A stretch of DNA of 9,884 nucleotides from Ahniella sp. (GCA_016712105.1 JADJRU010000052.1:1-9884), one strand, 5' to 3'; positions 1 to 7,218 are shown, counted from the first letter of the stretch. Notes: generated from the sequence alone by a model not told the origin. Numbers and translations: made by a program.

Positions 1-2168
1 CGATATCGCCCTCCAGCCATAACATTTCGGCCAGCAGCAAGCTGGCATGAAGCCATTCCGGGTAGGCGGTGCGCCTTCCGGTCGGCATATATCGACTGCG
101 ACTCGCGTAGCACCTTCAGTGCAGACTCGCGATCGCCAGCAGCACGCGGGCACTGCCGAGTCCGACCAGTGGCAATGCCACTTCACACTTCGTGCTCCGC
201 CTCGGGACCGGGCCAGCGCTGATCGATTCGCGGTAGTGGGCAATCGACTCGTCAATCGGTCAGGCGCGGATTGGATCGCCGCCAGATTGTTGGGGCTGTG
301 CCGACAGCCTGCTCAGTATCTTGCGTTGCGCTTGCACGATACGCGCGTCGCTGCCCACAGAGCCGAAGCGGGTCGCCCCGACTGTAATTGATCATCGCCA
401 GCAGCATTTTCGGTATCGACGATCTCTCGTGTACCGTTCCCGTCGAGCCCATTCAAGTGTACGAGGGCGGACTGTGCAGGCTTCCAGCATCCTGCGGACG
501 TTCCTGATTGATCAGGCAAACCGACAACTGACGTTGTAATCCTGCAATGAAGCGGGCCGTCACCAGTCCCGCACCAGGCTTTCAAGGCCGAGTCTCAGCA
601 CGTGCTCGACATCGTTCCAGCGCGATTGGAAGTTGTGGACGCGGCCCGGTTGCAACAGTAGCTCTGCCTTTCGGCGTGAGCCCTCGAGTGGAGCGTTGTA
701 TCGACCACCAGCGCAGCGTGAGGAGCGCCTCGGCCTCGTCGTAGTGGTGCCGGTAATCTGCGATGACTGCCTGCAGCCGTACGCAAGTTCGCCATCCAGT
801 TCGGTTTCTTTTTTTCAACTGCACGACCACTGTCGAGCAGATCTTGTCTGCCTGGGTTCGCGGCCTGATTGCGCAGTGGCTGCGAGGCCTCGAGCCAGTC
901 AGGAAGTCAGCAATACGCTCGGCGCGCACCGCTTCGTGTTGCGACAGATCGCGCTCGCGAGTTACTTTATCTGCCTGCCACACCGCAACCAGGCTCAGAA
1001 CTGCCAGAGACAGCAGTGCAAACGTGCCCAACGCCATGGCAACACGTTGGCGACGCGCCAGTCGAACCGTGTGGCTGCGGCGGTTCCTGCGCGGGCCAAC
1101 ACCGGGAGGTCATCCAGCACGCGGCCAAGTTCATCAGCAAACTCCATCACGCTGGCGTAGCGCGCAGATGGATCGCGATAACGCACGAGCCAGTACCGCT
1201 TCAAGATCACGGGCGCGGTCAGGCGCAAAACTGCGACATGGGGTCATTCCTGCTCGCAAAGGCAGCGTCGGAGGTGTCGCATCGCCGCCAACACACGTTC
1301 AGCAGGGCTTCGCCGTTTGCGGCTGTGCCGCGAATGGATGCTCGTCGGCGAGCAATTCATGAAGGATCAGCGCCAGCGCGTAGATATCGACGCCAGTGCC
1401 GTGGGTTCCCCGGCGATCTGTTCCGGGCGCGGCATATCGCAACGTGAAGTAGCGCGCGGCGGTCTGCTGCCGGATCGGCGCTGGTGCGGTCGAGCGGTTT
1501 GGCTACGCCGAAGTCCGGGACTTTGACCTGACCCTGTGTCCCACCATGAGGTTGGCAGGCTTCAGATCCCGGTGCAGGACCAATTGTGCATGGGCGTGGG
1601 CGATCGCTGGGCCGCCGCCCTCACCACTGCAATTCGCGCGCGCGCGTCGTCGCCGTTGGCACGGCAGTGGTCGCGAATGGTGCTGCCGGCGATGTATTCC
1701 ATCACCAGATAGGGCTGGCCTTGGGCGTCTTCGCCTGCATCGAGCAACCTTGCAATGCCCGGATGTGTGAGCCGCGCAAGGACATGGCGTTCATGAGCGA
1801 AGAAACCTGGATTGGCCGCTTCGGGCGACAAACTTGATCGCTGCCAGGCCCTCGTAGCAGCCATCTTCGCGATGCGCGCGGTAGACCCTGCCCATGCCGC
1901 CGACACCAATCAGCGCCTCGATGCGCCAGGCCCCCACCAGACTTCCGATGCGCGAATCCTGGAGCCATGGCCTCGACGACCTGCGGCGCAGGGCATGAAC
2001 GTTCTCGCCAATGTCGGACCGTGCGTCTGCATCAAGCATCGATTGCAGAAGGTCCAAGCCTTGCGGCCCGAGGCCACTGGCGTCAATGACCTCCTGGCGT
2101 TGTTTGGCCGGGAGATCGCAGATCGTGTCGAACAGCGCGCGCACCGCGCGCCAGTCAAGGGTGCTCAC
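1..2168 (-). CDS. Membrane Ser/Thr protein kinase with TPR repeats, frameshifted and cut by the left edge
   Basis: This is a eukaryotic-type Ser/Thr kinase with an N-terminal cytoplasmic kinase domain, one membrane helix and a C-terminal TPR region, a design common beside ECF sigma factors. Seen on the minus strand, in changing frames: glycine loop GVGGMGRVY (1881-1910), Lys of AAIK (1833-1835), helix-C Glu (1791-1793), LVMEY hinge, catalytic HRDLKPAN (1551-1574), DFG (1507-1515, as VPDFG), RYAAPEQ near 1421-1440, DIYALAL near 1370-1392, and RDPSARYASVMEFADEL near 1150. A hydrophobic helix (MALGTFALLSLAVLSLVAVW, about 978-1037) follows. TPR-like pieces such as HYDEAEALL, SALKVLRESQSIY and LLLAEMLWLEGD continue to the edge. 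The GTG start at 2168 overlaps the sigma stop in a GTGA, which implies translational coupling. At least eight indels break the frame, for example at 1830-1832, near 1607, at 1425-1427 and 1399-1400. The residues needed for catalysis are intact, so sequencing error is more likely than decay. Confidence 0.86.
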
Positions 2169-2707
2169 ACACTTTCCTGAAACTGCGCGGCAACAAACGC
2201 GCGCGCTGCGCGAAGATCACGCTCCACCGTGGCGGTCGAAAGTTCGAGTACCTCGGCGGTCTCCTCTATGGTGCAGCCGCCAAAAAAGCGCAACTCGAAC
2301 ACCTGCTCCAAACGAACATCCAGTGCGCGCAATCGCTGCAGCGCTTGATCGATGGCGATCAGGTCGATCTGCTGCATGCGCCTGTCGTCACGTGATCCAG
2401 TCCGTCCATCGTGACCCGCTGCAGATCGCCGCCACGACGTTCGGCCTGGCGCTCACGGACGTGGTCGATCAGGACATGGCGCATGACGCGGGCCATCGCG
2501 GCAAGGGAAATGCTGGCGGCTCTGCCAGCGATGATCGCCACTGGCGACCTTGATCCATGCCTCGTTAACCAGCGCTGTTGCGTTTAATGTTGGGTTGCCG
2601 CTTTGGCGCGACAACTGCTGCTGCGCCAATCGGCGCAGTGAGGCGTACAGCGCTGCCGGTACGCTGCGTTCGGACGCATTAAGGCCCTCGGTGATGTCCT
2701 GGGTCAC
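2165..2707 (-). CDS. ECF RNA polymerase sigma factor, frameshifted twice
   Basis: This is an extracytoplasmic-function sigma factor of the type often encoded directly before Ser/Thr kinases. The reading is split over three frames: NPTLNATALVNEAWIKVASGD, then AAMARVMRHVLIDHVRER (region 2), then RALDVRLEQVFELRFFGG followed by TIEETAEVLELSTATVERD (region 4 helix-turn-helix). The first break fits one extra base in the CCC run complementary to 2505-2507 (HFP instead of HFLA). The second lies near 2376-2384 and fits one missing base. The two cancel, giving 181 codons, the usual size for this family. GTG at 2707 is preferred over GTG at 2713 because GAGAGG sits five bases before it. The stop at 2165-2167 overlaps the kinase GTG. 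There is no anti-sigma gene, which fits a factor controlled by its partner kinase (inference). Confidence 0.85.
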
Positions 2708-2734
2708 GTGCACCTCTCGCCGGAGTGGCCGTGA

Positions 2735-2740
2735 AGTATA
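2735..2740 (-). promoter_or_regulatory. Possible -10 element of the sigma factor gene
   Basis: The minus strand reads TATACT here, five of six matches to the sigma-70 -10 consensus, 27 bases before the sigma factor GTG. No good -35 is seen at the expected distance; the hexamer 17 bases upstream is CCGTCA. An unusual sigma factor or an activator is possible. This is a call by eye only. Confidence 0.3.
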
Positions 2741-2742
2741 TC

Positions 2743-2757
2743 GCCGGGCAGCCCGGC
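2743..2757. promoter_or_regulatory. 15-bp perfect palindrome in a divergent promoter region, candidate operator
   Basis: The sequence reads GCCGGGC, A, GCCCGGC: seven-base arms around one central base. It lies between the divergent starts of the sigma factor gene (2707) and the Delta-60 repeat gene (2827), directly upstream of the TATACT on the minus strand, so it would fill the spacer of that promoter. A bound protein there could repress the sigma/kinase pair. It is GC-rich and could also be a plain hairpin. Confidence 0.4.
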
Positions 2758-2826
2758 TGACGGCTTCGTGATGGAGTTTTGGCCCGCAATCCGTATTCGG
2801 AATGACACCCCAAAACGGAGACTTCG

Positions 2827-4323
2827 ATGCGCCCCCTCAAACACTGCACGATCCTGGCTGCACCCATTTTTTTGCTCGCCGGCCAAACCCTGGCCGAGAC
2901 GCCACTGGACGGCATCCAGGATCTTTCCTTCGGCGGCAACGGCCTCGCCTCGATCAGCTTCAACTTGGCTGCCGGTCATACGGATGACGCTCAGGATGTC
3001 GTGGTCAGCCCGAGCGGCAGTATCTATATGGCTGCCACCGTGGGCATCAGCGTGCAGGTGCGACGCGGCGGCGGTTCGGCCTGGCCCGGATTGCTGGCCG
3101 ATGGACGCCTTGACAACACCTTCAGCTCCGACGGGCTGTCTTCACCTTCGCCGGCTGCCCTCAATGAGTTCCATGCTGAGGCGCGTGGGCTGGCCGTTCG
3201 CGCAGACGGCAAGCCGATCGTCGCCGGCTTTCGTTATTCGACAAACTTGGAGGGCAAGATCCTCGTGTGCCGATTTAATGTTGCCGGCAACCTGGACAGC
3301 ACTTTCGACTCGGATGGTTGTGCCGAGCCCACGCTGGCTCTGATCGATAATGGCGGCGAATTCGCCAAAGCGGTGGTCGCCATGCCGCAGGATCGCATTC
3401 TCGTGGCAGGTCATGTGGCGGTGAACCCGCTCAACACCAACCACTCGGATGGCCTGTTGTTGATGCTGAACTCGGATGGCTCGATCGCCAACGGTTTCGG
3501 CACCCAAGGCCACGTTCTGGTGAGGCCGCCCGTGGCCACCATGACCTTCGTGCAGGACGTCGAAGTGCTTCCGGACGGACGCCTGCTGGCTTTTGGTCGG
3601 AGCGATGTTTCCTCGTTCGTTGCTCGCTTCGATGCCAATGGCTTGATCGATACGAGTTACGGTGTCGATGGTTATGCACTGTTCGATTTTGGCGACCTCC
3701 ACATGTTGTCGAACCCGGAAGAATTATTGGCCGATGGTGCGGTCGACGCCGAAGGCCGCGCGTACTGGTGCGGCAATGTGCGCAGCGACTTCAATATCGC
3801 ACTCTCGGTGCTGGCGCTGGCACGACTCACGCCAGCCGGAATGCTCGATCCAGCGTACAGTGGTGATGGTCGATTCCTGGCTCCGTTCATCGACGTGTTG
3901 CAGAACTCGAACGTGGCCGCGTGCAAAATCGACACGCAAGGTCGTCTGGTGGTCGCAGCCAACCCCGGAACCGACGCGCCGCTCAATGGCGATTTCGGCG
4001 CTCTGCGGTTGGGCACGGACGGCCTCCCCGACCTGAGCTTCAACTCGATTGGCCAGACCCGCGTGAGTATCGACCTGGGTGGAAATGGCGTTGGTCACGA
4101 TGAGATCAGCGGCATGGCACTGATGGGCGACTCCGTCTTCCTTGCGGGAACCTCGCATCCGGTGAATGGCTTCAGCCAAAATGAAAAACTGATCATGGTG
4201 CGCCTGGCCACGGACCGAACGTTTGCCGATGGTTTCGGATTGATTCGCTGGGCTCATGAAACCCAAGAATCATTCAGGGTCCGACGAGCTTGTTGTTCGA
4301 TTGGCCGGGCTTCCGGAAAGTGA
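2827..4323 (+). CDS. Secreted Delta-60 repeat (DUF5122, beta-propeller-like) protein; true end probably 4243
   Basis: This is an exported repeat protein of unknown function. Residues 1-23 form a signal peptide (MRPLKHCTILAAPIFLLAGQ, cleavage after TLA). Seven repeats of about 55-65 residues follow, each opening with a version of LDxSFxxxG: LSFGGNG 33, LDNTF 95, LDSTF 156, IANGF 220, IDTSY 274, LDPAY 340 and PDLSF 401. Each carries a central DGR/DGK-hydrophobic-AG strand, such as RADGKPIVAG at 126. This is the Delta-60/DUF5122 pattern. GGAG at 2817-2820 sets the start. Residues 466-470 are FADGF, after which the frame runs into unrelated RWAHETQESFRVRR-type sequence. Removing one G of the pair at 4237-4238 gives FADGFD then TGA (4241-4243). 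Such FxDGFD/E ends are, from memory, common on exported proteins of this order, so the last 28 residues are probably an artefact. Confidence 0.86.
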   Translation: MRPLKHCTILAAPIFLLAGQTLAETPLDGIQDLSFGGNGLASISFNLAAGHTDDAQDVVVSPSGSIYMAATVGISVQVRRGGGSAWPGLLADGRLDNTFSSDGLSSPSPAALNEFHAEARGLAVRADGKPIVAGFRYSTNLEGKILVCRFNVAGNLDSTFDSDGCAEPTLALIDNGGEFAKAVVAMPQDRILVAGHVAVNPLNTNHSDGLLLMLNSDGSIANGFGTQGHVLVRPPVATMTFVQDVEVLPDGRLLAFGRSDVSSFVARFDANGLIDTSYGVDGYALFDFGDLHMLSNPEELLADGAVDAEGRAYWCGNVRSDFNIALSVLALARLTPAGMLDPAYSGDGRFLAPFIDVLQNSNVAACKIDTQGRLVVAANPGTDAPLNGDFGALRLGTDGLPDLSFNSIGQTRVSIDLGGNGVGHDEISGMALMGDSVFLAGTSHPVNGFSQNEKLIMVRLATDRTFADGFGLIRWAHETQESFRVRRACCSIGRASGK

Positions 4324-4351
4324 CCTCATGTGTCGTCTGGAACACATCAGG
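4324..4351. terminator. Hairpin between convergent genes, possible bidirectional terminator
   Basis: Arms CCTCATGTGT (4324-4333) and ACACATCAGG (4342-4351) pair with one C-C mismatch around an eight-base loop. The hairpin lies between the end of the Delta-60 gene and the end of the minus-strand membrane protein gene. No T-run follows on either strand, so it may be a transcript-end structure rather than a classical intrinsic terminator. Confidence 0.35.
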
Positions 4352-4384
4352 CGTCGTCGTTCGGAAGCGTCCGCGAATCGGGCC

Positions 4385-4810
4385 TCAGGCATCACTCGTC
4401 GATCGGAAATCCGGGTCAACGTAAAGGCATGACGTTGCGATTAGTCCGAAGTAGGCTCCGACGCATGCAAACCGAGTGCCAGCCAGCCACATCGGTACGT
4501 CACCGATGTGCGGTATGAATCCGTGGATCAGCATTCCAAAACCACCAAAAGCCAGGGCGGTTGCGAAACACCCGACCACAAGAACCAGTGGAGCGAATCT
4601 TCGCCCGGGAAGCCGGAACAGCACGGAGCCAACGATCGGCAACCAGGGGATGGTGATGCCCAAGGCAAGGATGAAGCTCAAACCAAATACGGGCAGCAAC
4701 CAATCCGGCCCTTCCGATATGGCCAGAACGACCGCAGCCGGAATGGCTACGGCAATCGGCGTAATGGTTGCGGGGTTGACGAATCGAACCTTCAGGTTGC
4801 TGTTTGGCAT
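4385..4810 (-). CDS. Small multi-pass membrane protein of unknown function
   Basis: This is a 141-residue protein that I do not assign to a family. It is strongly hydrophobic, with about four membrane segments: residues 14-32 (ITPIAVAIPAAVVLAIS), about 37-65 (WLLPVFGLSFILALGITIPW and onward, perhaps two short helices), 73-99 (PLVLVVGCFATALAFGGFGM) and 107-130 (WLAGTRFACVGAYFGLIAT). A basic loop RLPGRR (66-71) suggests that loop is cytoplasmic. The ending VDPDFRSTSDA is polar. The frame is unbroken. It points toward the Delta-60 gene and starts from the hairpin-rich gap to its right. No good ribosome binding site precedes the ATG. A weak promoter-like pair, TTGGAC (4851-4856) and TATGAC (4828-4833) with 17 bases between, can be read on the minus strand. 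The start is uncertain. Confidence 0.55.
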   Translation of the reverse strand: MPNSNLKVRFVNPATITPIAVAIPAAVVLAISEGPDWLLPVFGLSFILALGITIPWLPIVGSVLFRLPGRRFAPLVLVVGCFATALAFGGFGMLIHGFIPHIGDVPMWLAGTRFACVGAYFGLIATSCLYVDPDFRSTSDA

Positions 4811-4955
4811 GGGTTGATCGGCGGATTGTCATACAAGTGCCTGGGCCTGGGTCCAATCGATGGCTCAGGCAAATCTGCGTGCCGAGCATACCCAAAGCAA
4901 TGGGGTGGCACAGGCCGGATACGAACCGTGTTCCTGGCGCGCGCGAGGAAGCTGT

Positions 4956-4987
4956 GTAGGCTGGGCTGACGAAGGAAGCCCAGCTTC
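4956..4987 (-). repeat. GTAG hairpin repeat, copy 1 (left member of the first opposed pair)
   Basis: This is an imperfect palindrome: arm GTAGGCTGGGCT, a nine-base loop, then AGCCCAGCTTC. It matches 31 of 32 bases of the inverted form of copy 2. A GTAG foot followed by a short hairpin in gaps between genes is typical of REP elements mobilised by RAYT (REP-associated tyrosine) transposases. No transposase is present here. Confidence 0.8.
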
Positions 4988-5026
4988 CAGCCTTGGGCGT
5001 TGATTGTGCGGAGTTGGCGTTCGCTG

Positions 5027-5040
5027 GACATGCTCATGTC
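5027..5040. promoter_or_regulatory. 14-bp dyad between the two hairpins
   Basis: The arms GACATG and CATGTC are separated by CT, a perfect dyad. It lies between hairpin copies 1 and 2, in the region between the divergent membrane protein gene and the DUF4424 gene. It could be an operator or part of the repeat spacer; no factor is implied. Confidence 0.25.
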
Positions 5041-5064
5041 GTGTTTACTGATGTTCTGTCGCGA

Positions 5065-5096
5065 GTAGCTGGGCTTCCTTCGTCAGCCCAGCCTAC
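5065..5096 (+). repeat. GTAG hairpin repeat, copy 2 (right member of the first opposed pair)
   Basis: Arm GTAGCTGGGCT (5065-5075), nine-base loop (5076-5084), arm AGCCCAGCCTAC (5085-5096). GTAG pairs with CTAC and CTGGGCT with AGCCCAG, with one C bulged. It is opposed to copy 1 across 77 bases. Its 3' half is the first unit of the tandem array that follows. Confidence 0.85.
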
Positions 5097-5165
5097 ACTC
5101 CTTCGTCAGCCCAGCCTACATTCCTTCGTCAGCCCAGCCTACGTTCCTTCGTCAGCCCAGCCTAC
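5077..5165 (+). repeat. 23-bp tandem array formed from the 3' half of a GTAG hairpin
   Basis: The core CTTCGTCAGCCCAGCCTAC recurs with an exact 23-base period; units begin at 5077, 5100, 5123 and 5146. The core is identical in all four, and only the two or three linker bases vary (ACT, ATT, GTT). The units have the loop and 3' arm but not the 5' GTAG arm. The array ends 64 bases before the DUF4424 start. Confidence 0.9.
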
Positions 5166-5193
5166 AGATGCGCTTGCGCGAACACCTGATTCA

Positions 5194-5211
5194 GGGTTAC
5201 ATGGTTAACCC
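5194..5211 (+). promoter_or_regulatory. Hairpin just upstream of the DUF4424 ribosome binding site
   Basis: GGGTTA (5194-5199) and TAACCC (5206-5211) form a perfect six-base stem with a six-base loop. The AGGA ribosome binding site is at 5219-5222 and the ATG at 5230. The dyad could be an operator or a leader structure affecting translation. This is seen directly; its function is inferred. Confidence 0.3.
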
Positions 5212-5229
5212 GCACAGCAGGATGACCGT

Positions 5230-6278
5230 ATGAGAAATGGTTTTGCCTTGGCCCTCTTTCTGGGGGCAGCTTTGCCAGCCACGGCAAATGACGGATTCGG
5301 TGGGTTATCGGCGACGGGGCTGACGTTCGATCAGACCGAATCGGTTGAAATGGTGGAAGAGAAACTCTTCATCGGGATCGACAAGGTCAAGGTCGACTAT
5401 GTCTTCCGAAACAACTCTGAGTCGGATGTGACGGGTGAGGTGATTTTCCCTTTGCCACCGGTTGCGGTTTGGGATGGGTGGGTTCGGTCGATGAATCTCC
5501 CTGAAGACCCGAACAAGCCCGACATCGTTGACTTCACCGCGACGGTTGACGGCAAGCCGGTCCGGGTGACGATCGACAAGATTGCCGTGATTGAAGAACC
5601 CTGGGAGGAGAACCGCCCGCTCGCGGAGCAATACGACACCCCGGTCGCGACGTGACTGCCGAGCTCAAGCGTTTTGGTCTGCCGCTCACGCTCGATTGGG
5701 AATCGATTGGCAAACAACTTTTGGCGCTGTCGCCAGAGGATCAGGCGGCCATCAAGTCGGCCGGGCTCGCCGAGTACATGGAAGGGGGCGCCGGGCAGGA
5801 TGTTGAGCCGGAAGCCCTGGGCAAATGGTCGATCGTGACGCGTTATCACTGGACCCAGACGTTTCCGGCGGGTGCGGAAGTGCGGGTCAGCCATGCCTAT
5901 ACCAACCGTCCGCCCGGAGGGCTGTTCATGTGGACTCACCCGCCCGAGTATGAACGCGAATTGATCGGTCAATACTGTATCGATGAGGGTACATCGAAGG
6001 GCATGGCCAAGGCGCTGAAAGCCACTGGTGGCGACGAGTCGCAGCAGTACAGCATCTCATACAGAATCGACTATGTCTTGCGGACGGCGAACAGTTGGGC
6101 GGGTCCAATCAGGGCATTCACGCTGACGCTGGACAAGGGAGACCCCCGGAACATCATTTCGCTTTGTATCGACGGCGTGAAGAAAACCGGTCCTACGACC
6201 TTTGTCGTCGAGAAGAAAAACTTCATTCCGGACAGGGATCTGCAGATCCTGATCGTCGACCCTAGCGGCAACCTTTGA
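5230..6278 (+). CDS. DUF4424 exported protein, one frameshift
   Basis: This is a protein of the DUF4424 family, function unknown, predicted to be exported. Residues 1-19 are a signal peptide (MRNGFALALFLGAALPATA, then NDGFGG). Family-like stretches, as I recall them, are GGLSATGLTFDQTESVEM, VDYVFRNNSESDVTGEVIFP, DFTATVDGKPVRVTIDKI and NRPLAEQYDTP. The first frame stops at 5653-5655. The second carries RYHWTQTFPAGAEVRV, NRPPGGLFMW, YVLRTANSWAGPI, LTLDKGDPRNIISLC and KTGPTTFVVEKKNF. Adding one G to the GG at 5643-5644 (CCCCGG to CCCCGGG) joins both as YDTPGRDVTAEL and gives 350 codons, the usual size. AGGA at 5219-5222 sets the start. The frameshift is a likely homopolymer error; otherwise it would be a fresh null allele. 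The lipoprotein gene follows on the same strand. Confidence 0.9.
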
Positions 6279-6297
6279 TTCGTTCAATTCACGCAAG

Positions 6298-6337
6298 TGT
6301 CCGCCGGGTGGGAATCAAACCTTGCCACGCGCGGACA
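6298..6337 (+). promoter_or_regulatory. Stem-loop between the DUF4424 and lipoprotein genes
   Basis: TGTCCGC (6298-6304) pairs with GCGGACA (6331-6337), and inner GTGG pairs with CCAC across a small internal loop. It lies in the 101-base gap between the two co-oriented genes, 20 bases after the DUF4424 stop and 42 before the lipoprotein ATG. No T-run follows, so it may be an mRNA processing or stabilising structure. Confidence 0.4.
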
Positions 6338-6379
6338 GGTCAGCGCCCGAAATCCCCAAACAGCCCAGTGGAACAAATC

Positions 6380-7174
6380 ATGAAACGGAACCATTACATC
6401 TACGCCAGCAGCCTCACCTTCGTTCTTTTTGCTGCGAGCGCCTGTTCGTCCAGTACCGATGAAGCATCGGCCCCCAAAGCAAGTGAAGAGGCGCCGGTCG
6501 TTGCTGCCGTCAGTGAAGTCAAAAGCGGATTGCAGAGCTGCGACGAACTTGGGCGCGTTGATGTCGTCGCGGGCCCAAGCGTCACCACAAGTTGCCAACT
6601 CAAGCTGACTGGCCTCGATGAAGGATTCATCTTCAAAGTGGATCTGATTTCCGGTGAGGTCAAGGAAGACGGGATGACTGGCGACGATGCCATGGTCCGG
6701 GTGACCAAGATGATGGGTGAAGATGAGCACCAGATCATCGAAGAAACCCCGGTCACATTGCTTGTCCCGCCGGAGTACAAGGACATCAATGGTGACGGCG
6801 AAGCCGATGTGCTGATCACGACCGACATGGGCAATGTCAATGCAAGCTACGGCGTGTGGCTCGGCAGCCCGGACGGCTCGCCGTACTATCGCGCCGGCGA
6901 CATCAGCGGTGACTTCGGTGCGCCCACCGCGGATGGTTACATCACGGCGACGAGTCGCGGCAGCGCAAACTCGCAATGTATCGGGTTCTACAACCTGACC
7001 GAACAACAACTGGGTCTGGTTGCCAGTGTCTGCGTGACCGCGGAGGACGAAGCCGCTACGAAGACGACATGCGAACTCGACGACACGTCCGGAATCGCAG
7101 CCGTCAATCTCACGGAACCAGCTGCCAAAGCGAAGTTCTGCGCAGAGCCTGCGGCGGTGAATGTCTATCAATGA
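6380..7174 (+). CDS. Predicted lipoprotein with an EF-hand-like calcium loop
   Basis: This is a 264-residue predicted lipoprotein of unknown function. ATG at 6380 is chosen because it begins a clean lipoprotein signal: MKRN, then hydrophobic YASSLTFVLFAASAC with lipid-bearing Cys22. A longer in-frame start near 6275 would put about 35 unrelated residues ahead of it and overlap the upstream stop. A Ser/Ala/Glu-rich linker (23-47) follows the Cys. Residues 135-143 read DINGDGEAD, a calcium-binding loop of the EF-hand/FG-GAP type, within a beta-rich stretch. Six further cysteines (54, 72, 200, 218, 231, 254) could form disulfides. The frame is unbroken. It is downstream of the exported DUF4424 protein on the same strand, so shared transcription and a joint role in the envelope are plausible. 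A hairpin repeat starts 12 bases after the stop. Confidence 0.78.
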   Translation: MKRNHYIYASSLTFVLFAASACSSSTDEASAPKASEEAPVVAAVSEVKSGLQSCDELGRVDVVAGPSVTTSCQLKLTGLDEGFIFKVDLISGEVKEDGMTGDDAMVRVTKMMGEDEHQIIEETPVTLLVPPEYKDINGDGEADVLITTDMGNVNASYGVWLGSPDGSPYYRAGDISGDFGAPTADGYITATSRGSANSQCIGFYNLTEQQLGLVASVCVTAEDEAATKTTCELDDTSGIAAVNLTEPAAKAKFCAEPAAVNVYQ

Positions 7175-7186
7175 CGCTGAGCGAAG

Positions 7187-7218
7187 GTAGGCTGGGCTGA
7201 CGAAGGAAGCCCAGCTAC
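7187..7218 (-). repeat. GTAG hairpin repeat, copy 3 (left member of the second opposed pair)
   Basis: GTAGGCTGGGCT, nine-base loop, AGCCCAGCTAC: the exact inverse of copies 2, 4 and 6. It starts 12 bases after the lipoprotein stop. With copy 4 it makes a 32-base perfect inverted repeat around 101 bases that otherwise show nothing recognisable. Confidence 0.88.

Noticed and set aside
47..391. Plus-strand open frame of 114 codons near the left edge
   Set aside because: Its sequence is Arg/Ala-rich without motifs; the minus strand gives TPR-like pieces in the same place.
633..1447. Long plus-strand open frames of 175-199 codons
   Set aside because: They are antisense to the kinase-TPR gene, rich in Arg, Ser and Cys, with no domain pattern, while the minus strand shows clear kinase and membrane motifs.
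5077..5165. CRISPR array
   Set aside because: The period is only 23 bases with two- or three-base linkers and no spacers, and the unit is half of a nearby hairpin repeat.
6275..6379. Upstream start for the lipoprotein
   Set aside because: It would overlap the DUF4424 stop and bury the lipoprotein signal behind about 35 unrelated residues.
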